Positions 55,794 through 64,000 of a stretch of DNA of 64,000 bases are shown one piece after another. The DNA lies in contig OX638346.1 of the NCBI GenBank assembly GCA_951813515.1, positions 2,287,617-2,351,616 on the forward strand, in the 5' to 3' direction. This DNA is from an uncultured Pseudomonadales bacterium. Lineage in GTDB: Bacteria; Pseudomonadota; Gammaproteobacteria; Pseudomonadales; Azotimanducaceae. Below the pieces are notes generated by a model, which was not told the DNA's origin, searched no databases, and worked only from the letters and a program-made list of their open reading frames with translations. How positions within the stretch are numbered: the first letter of the stretch is position 1; the number at the start of each line of letters is the position of its first letter. The position numbers were made by a program, and so were the translations under genes.

Positions 55794-57422
55794 GTGGCGA
55801 ATCTGGAACGGCAACTCATTCGATTGGAACTGGTGCAGCGCCGCGAGGAGGGATGCGACGTCTCTGCCTTCGAGCCGCGCGTGGAACAGGCACTCGCGGA
55901 CGAGGCGACGGACGATTCAGTCTTCGTGGAGTTGTACAACGAACTTGATGCGCTGGAGCCCGAGCCGTCGTTTCCCTACCAGGAGCCGTCAGATCTCGAA
56001 GCCATTCGCGCGTTACGTCCTGACGGGCCCAGGCGCATGGACGTGGGGCTTGGGGACGAGGCGGTTCGCGACCGCATCCTCGGTGCCTGGCTTGGCCGGG
56101 CGGCGGGATGCTCGCTGGGCAAACCCGTGGAAGGCTGGCCCCGGGAGCGCATCGACAAGTACCTCGAATCGACCGACGCGCTGCCCCTCGACAACTACAT
56201 TCCTTTCGTCGAAGGCTCTATTTCGCCGCGCCTGAAGGCCAGCACTCGGGACAACATCGAGTTCATGGACCGGGACGACGACATGGATTACCCGATCCTG
56301 GGTCTGCTTGCGCTGGAAGACAACGGTGCGGACCTCACCGCGCGCAACATGGCGCAGACCTGGCTCAGCCGCATGCCGTTCCACTTCCTCTACACGGCCG
56401 AATCGGCGGCGTACAGGAACTTCGTCAATCGCGTGTGGCCCCCGGAGTCGGCGACCTGGCGGAATCCCTTTCGGGAATGGATCGGCGCGCAGATTCGCGC
56501 GGACATCTTCGGCTACGTGGCGCCGGGATGGCCGGAAAGAGCGGCGGAACTGGCGTTCAAGGACGCGAGCATTTCCCACGTCAAGAACGGAATCTACGGC
56601 GAGATGCTCATGGCCGCGATGCTGGCGGCTTCCTTCGTGACCAGCGACATCGAAGAGATCGTGACGATCGGACTGTCGGAGATTCCCGCCAACTGCCGGC
56701 TCTCCGAAGCCGTGCACGACACCGTGGGTTGGTGCCGCGAACTGTCGGACTGGGAGAGCGTCTGGGATCGCATATACGAGAAGTACGGGCACTACCACGG
56801 CGTTCACACGATCAACAACGCGGCGCTCGTCGTCATGGGCCTCTTTTTCGGCGCCAACGACTACGAGCAGGGCATCGTGGTCACGGTGCGGGGCGGATGG
56901 GATACGGACTGCACCGCCGCGACGGTCGGATCGATACTCGGCGCGAAGTTCGGGACCCACGCCCTGCCGGAGAAGTGGATCGGCGTGCTGAACGACCGGC
57001 TCATGTCCGTCGTGCGGGACTGCAACGACAACCGGATCTCGGAACTGGCCGAACGCACGCATCGCGTTGCCGAGCAGATGCTGCAGGCGCCGGAGGTGGA
57101 AGAGACCACCGAGGCCGAGGTCACCGCTCCCGGTGATGCGGGCGAATTGCCCGGGAAATGGGCGCTCGACATGGGCTGGGGCAGACACAACCTCACGGTC
57201 AATGAAGACTTGTCGGGTCAGATGGAAATGGAGGCTTTTGGCGAGGTTTCCAAGGTGCGCAATGTCCGGGTGGACGGGAACAAGGTGTCCTTCGTGTTCG
57301 GTGTGGACAAGGGGGACTATCTCATCGACATCGAATTCCAGGGGACGATCGCCGGCGACCGGATTAAGGGCAAGTGGACAAGCGACGGTTTCGATATGCC
57401 GGTGACCGGAGTTAGAGTCTGA
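55794..57422 (+). CDS. ADP-ribosylglycohydrolase family protein, copy 2 with extra C-terminal domain
   Basis: 542 residues, clearly a tandem duplicate of the preceding gene over about 430 residues (same extension, GAWLGRAAGCSLGKPVEGW, RDDDMDYPIL, GGWDTDCTAATVGSILGAKFG). Copy 2 alone has a linker (EETTEAEV) and a roughly 90-residue beta-rich domain (GKWALDMGWG...GTIAGDRIKGKWTSDGFDMPVTGV) resembling lipocalin-like or small ligand-binding barrels. It starts at GTG after GGGAG. Both copies have TACAAT 48-49 bases before the start. Confidence 0.86.
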   Translation: MANLERQLIRLELVQRREEGCDVSAFEPRVEQALADEATDDSVFVELYNELDALEPEPSFPYQEPSDLEAIRALRPDGPRRMDVGLGDEAVRDRILGAWLGRAAGCSLGKPVEGWPRERIDKYLESTDALPLDNYIPFVEGSISPRLKASTRDNIEFMDRDDDMDYPILGLLALEDNGADLTARNMAQTWLSRMPFHFLYTAESAAYRNFVNRVWPPESATWRNPFREWIGAQIRADIFGYVAPGWPERAAELAFKDASISHVKNGIYGEMLMAAMLAASFVTSDIEEIVTIGLSEIPANCRLSEAVHDTVGWCRELSDWESVWDRIYEKYGHYHGVHTINNAALVVMGLFFGANDYEQGIVVTVRGGWDTDCTAATVGSILGAKFGTHALPEKWIGVLNDRLMSVVRDCNDNRISELAERTHRVAEQMLQAPEVEETTEAEVTAPGDAGELPGKWALDMGWGRHNLTVNEDLSGQMEMEAFGEVSKVRNVRVDGNKVSFVFGVDKGDYLIDIEFQGTIAGDRIKGKWTSDGFDMPVTGVRV

Positions 57423-57531
57423 TCATCGCGATCCGGCAGATCGGGCGGCGAGTCGGATCAGAGCGATTCTGCCCTTGCCAGTATCTCTCTACAGTGAGCC
57501 AAAGCCGCCTCTGCAAGGATTCCTGTGAAGT

Positions 57532-57886
57532 GCCCCATGGCCGTCGCCTTCGGCTCCGCCCGTGGCCCGGCCCCGCTCGTCGATCATGCAACAACCGCAC
57601 CCGGTCGCTCGCGCTCCCGGACACGTTTGTTCCATGAAAGTTCTCCCCCCGGCGACCGGGGCGCTGACGCGCAGGGAACAAGTGGCGTGCATCGAGCAGT
57701 TGGGCCGTGTACAAGAGAGGCCGCGCCGGGCGGAGGCCGTTGGCTCAGTGGTGCGTTGGCGCCCGCATGAAAGTCTGGCCCGGACCGTGATCGGCGTTCT
57801 GACGTTGGTGGCGCGGTGGCCCGCGACCCCGTATGCGAGCATGAACGTACCGCCGCGGTCTTGCCCGACGCGACCGTAGGGCAATC
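57532..57886 (+). ncRNA. Candidate bridge-RNA region of the IS110 element
   Basis: In the IS110 group the long non-coding left end encodes the bridge RNA that pairs with donor and target. This stretch has no convincing gene and has a strong stem CCCCGG-CGA-CCGGGG (57647-57661). At 57626-57645 it has a 20-mer that matches 18 of 20 bases at 59248-59267, across the right end of the element and the target. The exact RNA ends cannot be set by eye. Confidence 0.5.
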
Positions 57887-59227
57887 GTGGAGCAATCGGG
57901 CATGGCTGGCAAGACGAAATCGGGACATCTGGAGGTGATACATCCGGACTGCGCGGGGATCGACATCGGCAAGCGCAGGCATTACGTGGCGGTGGACGGC
58001 GCGCGGTTCGAGGAGCCGGTGCGCAATTTCGGCACGTTCACTTCGGAGCTGGAGGCGATGTCGGAATGGCTGGCCTCGTGCGGGGTGCGCGAGGTGGCGA
58101 TGGAGTCGACGGGCGTGTACTGGATACCGGTGTTCGAGGTGCTCGACCGGGCGGGCTTCGAGGTGCATCTGGTGAACGCGCGCGCGACGAAGCAGGTCAG
58201 CGGGCGCAAGAGCGACGTCATGGACTGCCAGTGGATCCGGCAGTTGATGAGTCACGGGCTGCTGCGCGGCGCCTACCGGGTGCCGGACGAGGTCTGCGCC
58301 CTGCGCTCGTACCTGCGTCAGCGGGACGAGCTGGTCGGCCAGCGCTCGCGGGCGACGCACCACATCCAGAAGGCGCTGACGCAGATGAACGTGCAGCTGG
58401 ACAACGTCTTGAGCGACATCATGGGCAAGACCGGCCAGTTGATCGTGCGCGCCATCGTCGCCGGCGAGCGGGACGGGGCGGTTCTGGCCGAGTTCCGCGA
58501 CGGCCGCTGCAAGGCGGACGCGGCGACCATCGCCGCGAGCCTGCGCGGCAACTGGCGCGCTGAGCACTTGTTCGCGCTGGAGCAGGCGCTGGCGCGCCAC
58601 GACGCGCTGCAAGGGCAGATCGAGGCCTGCGAAGAACGCATCAACGACGAACTGGACAAGCTGGCACGCAGCGACATGCCGAACCCGCCGGAGGACAAGC
58701 GCTCGCGCAAGGGTCGCGACCGCGCGCTGCGTCGCCGGTTGAAGCGCATGCTGGGCGTGGACCTGGTGGCCATTCCGACCATCGGCGTCGAGACGGCGCT
58801 GACCGTCGCCGCGGAGGTCGGGGCGGACCTGTCCCGCTTCCCTTCCGTCAAGCACTTCTGCTCCTGGCTGGGTCTGTCGCCGGGCACGCGCATCAGCGGC
58901 GACAAGCGCCTGAATGGCGGCCCGCGACGCCGTTCCAACCGCCTCGGCCAAGCGCTGCGCATGGCCGCGACCACGGCGCGCAGCGACAAGAGCGCCATCG
59001 GCGCGGTGCATCGCCGCCGCCTGGCTCGGATGGACACCGCCAAGGCCATCAAGGCCACCGCGCACCATCTTGCCCGGCTGATCTACGCCATGCTCACCCG
59101 CGGCGAGCAGTACGTCGAGCGCGACTTGGCCGCTTGGGAAGAGGAACGCCGCGACCGCATGATCCGGCATCTTCAGCGCCAGGCCAAACGCTTCGACTTG
59201 GCCCTCGTGTCCGCCTCGGCTGCGTGA
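57887..59227 (+). CDS. IS110-family transposase
   Basis: 446 residues from a GTG (or 441 from ATG at 57902). The N-terminal DEDD RuvC-like domain has CAGIDIGKRRHYVAVD, VAMESTGVYWIPV and KSDVMDCQWI; the C-terminal transposase_20 part has VDLVAIPTIGVETALTVAAEVG, FCSWLGLSPG and a serine-bearing helix near RMAATTARSDKS. The length is slightly above the family norm. No frame damage, so the element may be active. Confidence 0.93.
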   Translation: MEQSGMAGKTKSGHLEVIHPDCAGIDIGKRRHYVAVDGARFEEPVRNFGTFTSELEAMSEWLASCGVREVAMESTGVYWIPVFEVLDRAGFEVHLVNARATKQVSGRKSDVMDCQWIRQLMSHGLLRGAYRVPDEVCALRSYLRQRDELVGQRSRATHHIQKALTQMNVQLDNVLSDIMGKTGQLIVRAIVAGERDGAVLAEFRDGRCKADAATIAASLRGNWRAEHLFALEQALARHDALQGQIEACEERINDELDKLARSDMPNPPEDKRSRKGRDRALRRRLKRMLGVDLVAIPTIGVETALTVAAEVGADLSRFPSVKHFCSWLGLSPGTRISGDKRLNGGPRRRSNRLGQALRMAATTARSDKSAIGAVHRRRLARMDTAKAIKATAHHLARLIYAMLTRGEQYVERDLAAWEEERRDRMIRHLQRQAKRFDLALVSASAA

Positions 59228-59535
59228 GCTGATCAGACGAACGGAGATTTGTTCCATGCGAGTTCTCGTCGATTTGGTAATCGGCGTCTACGCGGTGGGC
59301 TCGGCAAAGATCGAGTAGGTACCCCAGGCTCCTTATGCGTGACGGATTCAAGGGGTGCGTGAGCACGTCGATGAGTCCGGCATGAACGCTGCCGGTCTCG
59401 GGAAAGGAAAGGCGCGCGTCCTTTGCTACAGAACGGCAGCGGTGAAAGGCGGCGTAATATGCCCGGCTCGCGGCGTTTCGCCAGGCCACCTCGGAATTCC
59501 CACGCCCAATTGCGTCGGCTGCGGCGAGTAGGACT

Positions 59536-59991
59536 TCAGGCGTTACTGCCATCGGCTTGGGAGCCCACAAATGCAACCTTGAACTTGAGGCCGGGATCCG
59601 CCATCAGCGCGGAGGAGTCGGTGATCCGGTCGGCCAGGCGTCCCGTCATCGCTGCTGCGACCATTGGCGGAGCGTGGATGGTTCGTTCGTAGAGAAATGA
59701 CTCGGGGGGCCGCCCACAAGACCTGATTGCGCTGCTTGATGTGCGGACATCTTGGTTGTGTTGGATCTCTGCGAGTATCTGGAGGACCTTACGCACACCC
59801 TGTTCGCCAAAGGCGCCCGCATCTACCGCGTCAGCCAACTGCCGAGCGCTTTCTGACAGAGGATTGGGGTCGGCTGGAACGAGGTAGTCCCAGCGATCGC
59901 AAAGGTCTCTCGCGCGCCTGAAGTGTCCCGACGCCAGGGCCTCGTGGATTGCGTGGTTGAGCGATTCCATTTCGTCAGGGTACGCGTTCAT
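59536..59991 (-). CDS. Unknown protein upstream of the HEPN gene
   Basis: 151 residues from ATG 59991 (a GTG at 60048 is possible). The first half is helical (LNHAIHEALASGHFRRARDLCDRWDYLVPAD); the second has FLYERTIHAPPMVAAAMTGRLADRI. Its 3' end overlaps the HEPN start by 17 bases, so they were one coupled unit, perhaps antitoxin and toxin. I do not recognise the family. Confidence 0.5.
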   Translation of the reverse strand: MNAYPDEMESLNHAIHEALASGHFRRARDLCDRWDYLVPADPNPLSESARQLADAVDAGAFGEQGVRKVLQILAEIQHNQDVRTSSSAIRSCGRPPESFLYERTIHAPPMVAAAMTGRLADRITDSSALMADPGLKFKVAFVGSQADGSNA

Positions 59992-60048
59992 GGGGTTGGT
60001 CAGATTCGAGAGCTTCTTGCTGGCACGTTGGGATGCAGAGGCTAGCAC

Positions 60049-60392
60049 AGGGCGTTGGCAAGAAACTGTGGGCTGGGTGTGATTTCACATGTAGTCCTAC
60101 AGCGCCAGCAAGCGCAGGTCATGGCTCTCTAAGGTCGGTTTTTTGGGTGAGAGGTTCCCGCCGGAATTTGATCGGGTCAAAGCGCTTGAGTAGCCTCGTG
60201 CGCTTGGAACCCGACCCTTGATTGTGCTGTCGGCAACCAGTCGCAGAATCGAACGTCGCGCCAGCCGGTCAACACTGCTGGCTTCGGTCACGGTCGGGAA
60301 TCGGCATCCCGCGCGCGGTTCCAGATCCCCAGAACGCCCTGTTCAGGGCGGGGACGCGCAGTTGAACATGCAGACGGAGTAGCAACGAGAAG
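60049..60392. other. Gap before the PEP-synthase-like gene
   Basis: No gene is evident. CGCCCTG-TT-CAGGGCG (60335-60350) forms a 7-bp inverted repeat 43 bases before the next start; it may be a regulator site or leader hairpin. A TTTTTT run at about 60136-60141 is not preceded by a strong stem. Confidence 0.35.
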
Positions 60393-63200
60393 ATGGCAGA
60401 TTTCACGACACCCCTCGACACCGAAAACGATGGCCTCGAGGTCGTCGGCGGCAAGGGACGTTCGCTTGCGCGCATGGCGCGCGCGGGTTTTTCGGTTCCC
60501 GGCGGCTTCCAGGTAACGACTGCGGCGTACCGCGCCTTCGTCTCCGACCACGATCTTGGGCAGCGCATCCTCGAACTGGCACGACCCGAGATCGTCGAGC
60601 GCGGCATTTCGTTCGAAAAGGCGTCGGCGGCGATCCGCCGGCTGTTCGATGAGCGCTCGCCCTCTGACGCGATCATCGCGGCGATCCGTGACGCCCATGC
60701 AACCCTTGATGGCGAGCCCGCGCTAGCCGTGCGCTCGTCGGCGAACGCCGAAGACCTGCCGGGGCTCTCGTTTGCCGGACAGCAGGAAACGTATCTGAAC
60801 GTGCGCGGCGCCGATGCGGTCGTCGAAGCCGTCAGGAAGTGCTGGTCGTCGCTGTGGACGCCGCAGGCCATCAGCTACCGCCACCAGAACGGCATCGACC
60901 AGGCGAGCGTTGCGATGGCGGTGGTCGTGCAGATCATGGTGCCGTCCGAAGTCTCGGGCATCCTATTCACCGCGAACCCCGCGACCGGCGAACGCGGCGA
61001 AATGATCGTCAATGCCAGCTTCGGCCTCGGCGAGGCGGTGGTCAGCGGACAGGTGACGCCGGACACCTACATCGTCGACAAGAGTTCGCTCGAAGCAAAG
61101 GAAACCGTGATCGGCCCGAAACTGCAGCAGGTGGTGTCCGATGGCGAGCAGGGCGTTGTACTCACGGACGTCGATGAAGGCGAGCGCGACCGATCATCGC
61201 TCTCCGATGCGATGCTTCGGGAACTGGCCGATGCCGCGCTCGGAATCGAGAGGCTCTACGACGGCCTGCCGCAGGACATCGAGTGGGCGTTCTCGGGCCG
61301 TCAGCTCTTTCTCTTGCAGTCGCGCCCGATCACGAACCTGCCCGCGCAGCCCATCGAGTTGGAATGGACGCCGCCGCCTCCCGCGCAATACATGAGCCGT
61401 CGCCAGATCGTCGAGAACATGCCGGACCCGATCTGCCCGCTGTTCGACGAACTGTATCTGACCGAGGGGCTGGAATCCGCGCGCAAGGGTGCCAGCATCA
61501 TGATCGGCGGCGGGCCCCTGTTCATGTCCGTGAACGGATACGCGTTCCAGCGCTTCGACTTCCCGCAGGTTCACCGGATGCGCAAGAACGAAAAGGACAA
61601 GCACAAGGCTGTCTCGGAGGCAGCGATCGAGGCCGCCGAGCGCGATGCGACGCTCGCAGAGGAGAAGCAGCGGCAGGATATCGCGCAGCAGGAGCGCGAC
61701 GACCTGGCGCTGTTTGCATCGGAATTGCCGGAGGCGGACCGGAGCGAGTTCGAAGCGTGGGTGGCGACGCAGGACGACCCGAACCTCGCGAATGCGGTGA
61801 CCATGCCGGAGAGCGACAACCCGACCTACATGTTCGCGTCGAAAACGGCGTTCAACGAGCGTCAGCTCGGAGAATGGCACGCCGAGACGCGGCCGCGTCT
61901 CATCGGTGTCGGCGAGAAATGGAAGGCGGTGGACGTGGCGACGGCGTCCGACGAGACGCTCCTCGAGGGCATCCGCGAGATGGCCATCGAGGAGGGTTAC
62001 TACTGGACGAGCAACTCGAGCCATTCGTTCGGCGTCGCGAAGTCCACGGACGACCAGTTCCAGTGCTTCCTGCGAGAGACGTTGCCGGATCACCACTTCA
62101 TCAGCGGTCAGTTCCTGTCCGGTATCGAGTCGAAAACGATGCAGGCGAACGCCGACCTGTTCGAGATCGCGAAGAAGGTCCGGGCCAACGAACAGCTGGC
62201 CTACGTCGTCATCGTGACCCCGGCCAAGTTCCTCATGGCGGCGCTCGAGCAGCGCGACGATGCCCGCGAAGTGCTCGCGGACATCCGCGCGTATTTGGCG
62301 GCGTACGGCCACCAGGGCTACAGCATGGACTTCGTCGAGCCGACCCAGGTCGAGGATCCGTCAGCGCTGTTTGCGCCGCTCAAGGCGATGGTGCAGGACC
62401 CGGACTACGATCCGAAGCAGCAGGAGGAGCGCGCCGCGAATGTGCGCGCAGAGAAACACGCCGAGATCCGCGAACTTCTGAGCGGCCTCGAATACTGGCA
62501 GTTCCGCTATCGCTGGTGGCTCTCGCGACGCTACAACTATATCCGGGAGGAGGTCGCGTTCCATTTCGGCTACACCTGGTCGGTGCTGCGGCCGATGGCG
62601 GCCGAGATCGGCCGGCGCATGGTCGAGGCCGGCACCTTCCGCCAGCCGGACGACACGTACTTTCTCGTGACCGAGGAACTCGAGCGCGCGATCGAAGCGC
62701 GTAGCGCCCGCCGCGCGTTGCCGGAGCTCGGTGAACTCGCCGCCGAGCGGCGCGAGTTGCGCGAGGCCCGCAAGCGCCACCACCCGCCGGGCACGATCCC
62801 CGACGAGGCACGCGCGAATCCGGGCGTGTCGTTCAAGGAGACGCAGATACTGAACGACGACTCAAGCGACACGCTGCGCGGTTTTCCGGTCAGTTCCGGT
62901 CGAATCACGGCGCCCGCCAGCGTCGTTCTCGGCGGAAGCGAGTTCGACCAGATGGTGCCAGGCTCGATCCTCGTCAGCCCGTTGACGACACCGGCGTGGA
63001 CGCAACTGTTCGCGCACGCTGTCGGACTCGTGACGGACATGGGCAGCATCCTCGCGCACGGCTCGATCGTTGCGCGAGAATACGGCATACCCGCCGTGCT
63101 TGGCGTCGGCAATGGCACCGTGCGGATTCAGCACGGCCAGATGATCACGATCGACGGGGACGCCGGGACCGTGGTCCTGCACGACGCCGATTCGGCTTGA
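60393..63200 (+). CDS. PEP-synthase/rifampin-phosphotransferase-like enzyme
   Basis: 935 residues in the order ATP-grasp pyruvate/PEP-binding domain (VVGGKGRSLARMARAGFSVPGGF, AVRSSANAEDLPGLSFAGQQET, SFGLGEAVVSGQVTPD), a large central domain (about 320-800), and a C-terminal swivelling phosphohistidine domain (TTPAWTQLFAHAVGLVTDMGSILAHGSIVAREYGIPAVLG, with the His in AHG). This is the architecture of rifampin phosphotransferase and its relatives, which transfer phosphate from ATP through His to a small molecule. The acceptor is unknown. Confidence 0.85.
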   Translation: MADFTTPLDTENDGLEVVGGKGRSLARMARAGFSVPGGFQVTTAAYRAFVSDHDLGQRILELARPEIVERGISFEKASAAIRRLFDERSPSDAIIAAIRDAHATLDGEPALAVRSSANAEDLPGLSFAGQQETYLNVRGADAVVEAVRKCWSSLWTPQAISYRHQNGIDQASVAMAVVVQIMVPSEVSGILFTANPATGERGEMIVNASFGLGEAVVSGQVTPDTYIVDKSSLEAKETVIGPKLQQVVSDGEQGVVLTDVDEGERDRSSLSDAMLRELADAALGIERLYDGLPQDIEWAFSGRQLFLLQSRPITNLPAQPIELEWTPPPPAQYMSRRQIVENMPDPICPLFDELYLTEGLESARKGASIMIGGGPLFMSVNGYAFQRFDFPQVHRMRKNEKDKHKAVSEAAIEAAERDATLAEEKQRQDIAQQERDDLALFASELPEADRSEFEAWVATQDDPNLANAVTMPESDNPTYMFASKTAFNERQLGEWHAETRPRLIGVGEKWKAVDVATASDETLLEGIREMAIEEGYYWTSNSSHSFGVAKSTDDQFQCFLRETLPDHHFISGQFLSGIESKTMQANADLFEIAKKVRANEQLAYVVIVTPAKFLMAALEQRDDAREVLADIRAYLAAYGHQGYSMDFVEPTQVEDPSALFAPLKAMVQDPDYDPKQQEERAANVRAEKHAEIRELLSGLEYWQFRYRWWLSRRYNYIREEVAFHFGYTWSVLRPMAAEIGRRMVEAGTFRQPDDTYFLVTEELERAIEARSARRALPELGELAAERRELREARKRHHPPGTIPDEARANPGVSFKETQILNDDSSDTLRGFPVSSGRITAPASVVLGGSEFDQMVPGSILVSPLTTPAWTQLFAHAVGLVTDMGSILAHGSIVAREYGIPAVLGVGNGTVRIQHGQMITIDGDAGTVVLHDADSA

Positions 63201-63228
63201 CCTCGAGACGCTGTCTCGGCGCAGGCTT

Positions 63229-63999
63229 CTAGTCGACGCCGAAGGCGAATATGTGGCTCGGGGTCGGGAGCCCCATCGGGGTAATTTTGGCGCGACGGTA
63301 GAAGCCGTATTCGCCGGGGTCGAGGGATGATCGCGGGGTGATCCGATAGACGCCGAAGCCCATGTTCTCGAATTTCACGCGCTGGATGACCCGGGACGGA
63401 ATGTTGCTCGACCTGTCTACCCAGACGTGTGTCGAGCCGGTCTCGAAAGAGCGCTCCTTCCTGTTCTCGCTGGACTTGAGGACGACCAGCAGTAGCTCCC
63501 TGGGATCGACTGCCGTTCCGGGGTCTGGCTGGAATCCCAGGTCCTCGGGACAGAACCAGAACGTCGGCGTTCGGCTGCTGGTCCGCGTGTCGGACCGCGC
63601 GCCCGGGATGGCCGCCCTCGCACCCACCTGAATGAAAAAGTCAAAGCCGCCTCGAATCTGCGGCACCTGGGGGTTGACTTGACCCAAGGCGCCTTCCGCG
63701 TCCTCCAGGTAGAACCCCGGCGCCGTACACGGCGTGCCTTCGAAACGCCGCGCATAGGTGTCCGCAGTCCGGCGGGTGGCCGCAGGAACCGACTCCATTA
63801 CCATCGCTTCGAGCACCCCAGCGGTGACTCCGGCTCGCGAAAGCGCCACGAGTTGTTCGCGGGTGATATCGAAATCCGTCTCGGACGCCCAGATCTTCGC
63901 GATGATGACGCGCTCAGCCAGCCCTTCCTCGGTCATGATGAGGATGTCCTCGTTAGTGAGCACTTCCTCCTCGCCAGCCGCGACCGGCGGTTGAGCGAG
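63229..63999 (-). CDS. Exported protein of unknown function, 5' partial
   Basis: The frame stays open to the right edge (LAQPPVAAGEEEVLTNEDI...), so the start and probable signal peptide are outside. LTNEDILIMTEEGLAERVIIAKIWASETDFDITREQLVALSRAGVTAGVLEAMV is a repeat-like motif common at the mature N-terminus of secreted or lipoproteins of this type. The rest is a beta-rich domain ending SHIFAFGVD. Function unknown. Confidence 0.65.
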   Translation of the reverse strand, partial: LAQPPVAAGEEEVLTNEDILIMTEEGLAERVIIAKIWASETDFDITREQLVALSRAGVTAGVLEAMVMESVPAATRRTADTYARRFEGTPCTAPGFYLEDAEGALGQVNPQVPQIRGGFDFFIQVGARAAIPGARSDTRTSSRTPTFWFCPEDLGFQPDPGTAVDPRELLLVVLKSSENRKERSFETGSTHVWVDRSSNIPSRVIQRVKFENMGFGVYRITPRSSLDPGEYGFYRRAKITPMGLPTPSHIFAFGVD

Positions 64000-64000
64000 A

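Larger units (their letters stand above)
57532..59263 (+). mobile_element. IS110-family insertion sequence, 1732 bp
   Basis: Boundaries come from rebuilding the disrupted HEPN gene: AGT at 57529-57531 and again at 59261-59263 flanks the element. There are no terminal inverted repeats, as expected for IS110. The left non-coding end is 355 bases and the right only 36, the layout of the IS110 (not IS1111) group. The transposase is intact. Confidence 0.82.
57458..59552 (-). pseudogene. HEPN-domain gene split by the IS110 element
   Basis: The N-terminal part (59552 to about 59264) reads MAVTPEVLLAAADAIG... NAASRAYYAAFHRCRSVAKD, ETGSVHAGLIDVL and RVDADYQIDEN, a HEPN fold. The C-terminal part (57531 to 57458) reads FTGILAEAALAHCREILARAESL and stops. 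Joining the two at the shared AGT (ACT on this strand) gives GAGAACTTCACAGG and one continuous 120-residue protein in frame. The gene is therefore interrupted by insertion. HEPN proteins are often RNase toxins. Confidence 0.8.

Noticed and set aside
57584..59257. 557-codon open frame antisense to the IS110 transposase
   Set aside because: Its sequence has no recognisable domain and mirrors the GC-rich transposase codons; the sense frame is a clear IS110 protein.
60130..60145. T-run as a terminator before the PEP-synthase-like gene
   Set aside because: No adequate GC stem lies directly upstream of the run.
1..64000. CRISPR array or cas genes
   Set aside because: No regularly spaced identical repeats or Cas-like proteins were seen; the TGTCGA array at 39.3 kb consists of short half-sites, not CRISPR repeats.

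Overview
The window is 64 kb of GC-rich bacterial DNA with dense, mostly well-spaced coding. MiaB, YejABE-type peptide permeases, an SSS symporter, a YeiH-type exporter and an IS110 element together suggest a proteobacterium, probably a gammaproteobacterium or a near relative. No rRNA or tRNA gene is present to fix the taxonomy, so this is inference.

Bases 1-9.2 kb: the end of miaB, a LacI-type regulator divergent from a sodium/solute symporter, a MetE-like zinc methyltransferase, two overlapping double-domain NTF2/SnoaL-like proteins, an RDD membrane protein and two toxin-antitoxin (TA) pairs (DUF433/DUF5615-like and RHH/MazF). Bases 9.3-16.3 kb: a Tat-type lipoprotein hydrolase, a HAD phosphatase, a VapBC-like pair, a broken membrane-anchored Mrr-type nuclease, and an XRE-ImmA/PIN pair controlled from a 36-bp nested palindrome.

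Bases 16.4-33.4 kb: a complete type 1 BREX phage-defence operon, brxA-like, brxB, brxC, pglX, [PHP-SMC ATPase (TrlF-like), AlbA_2/Schlafen-type ATPase], pglZ, brxL. It is read from one near-consensus promoter that seems to give a leaderless mRNA, and it ends at a strong intrinsic terminator. Almost every junction is an overlap of the ATGA or TGATG kind, so the two extra genes are wired into the operon. Just before the terminator lies a decayed copy of the RHH-antitoxin/MazF junction whose intact copy is at 8.6-9.2 kb, so two direct repeats bracket about 24.5 kb of TA and defence genes.

Bases 33.4-48 kb: YejE, YejB and YejA (the partner ATPase YejF is absent here), a small conserved protein with a truncated aspartic protease, a Fic protein behind an array of TGTCGA sites, two tandem zinc dehydrogenases coupled to a ThuA protein, a LuxR fragment, a BNR-repeat protein, a glutathione transferase, a STAS protein, a crotonase and a YeiH-type exporter. 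Bases 48-64 kb: a SulP transporter, an operon of two STAND-like ATPases of unknown function (one with a long TPR tail), a tandem duplication of ADP-ribosylglycohydrolase genes, an IS110 element that split a HEPN gene (the uninterrupted gene can be rebuilt exactly), a PEP-synthase-like phosphotransferase, and a partial exported protein.

The strongest candidates for something new are the TrlF/AlbA_2-bearing BREX operon, the twin-ATPase operon at 50.2-54.1 kb, the phased TGTCGA operator array of the Fic gene, and the IS110 left end, which carries a 20-bp sequence nearly identical to its own right-hand junction.
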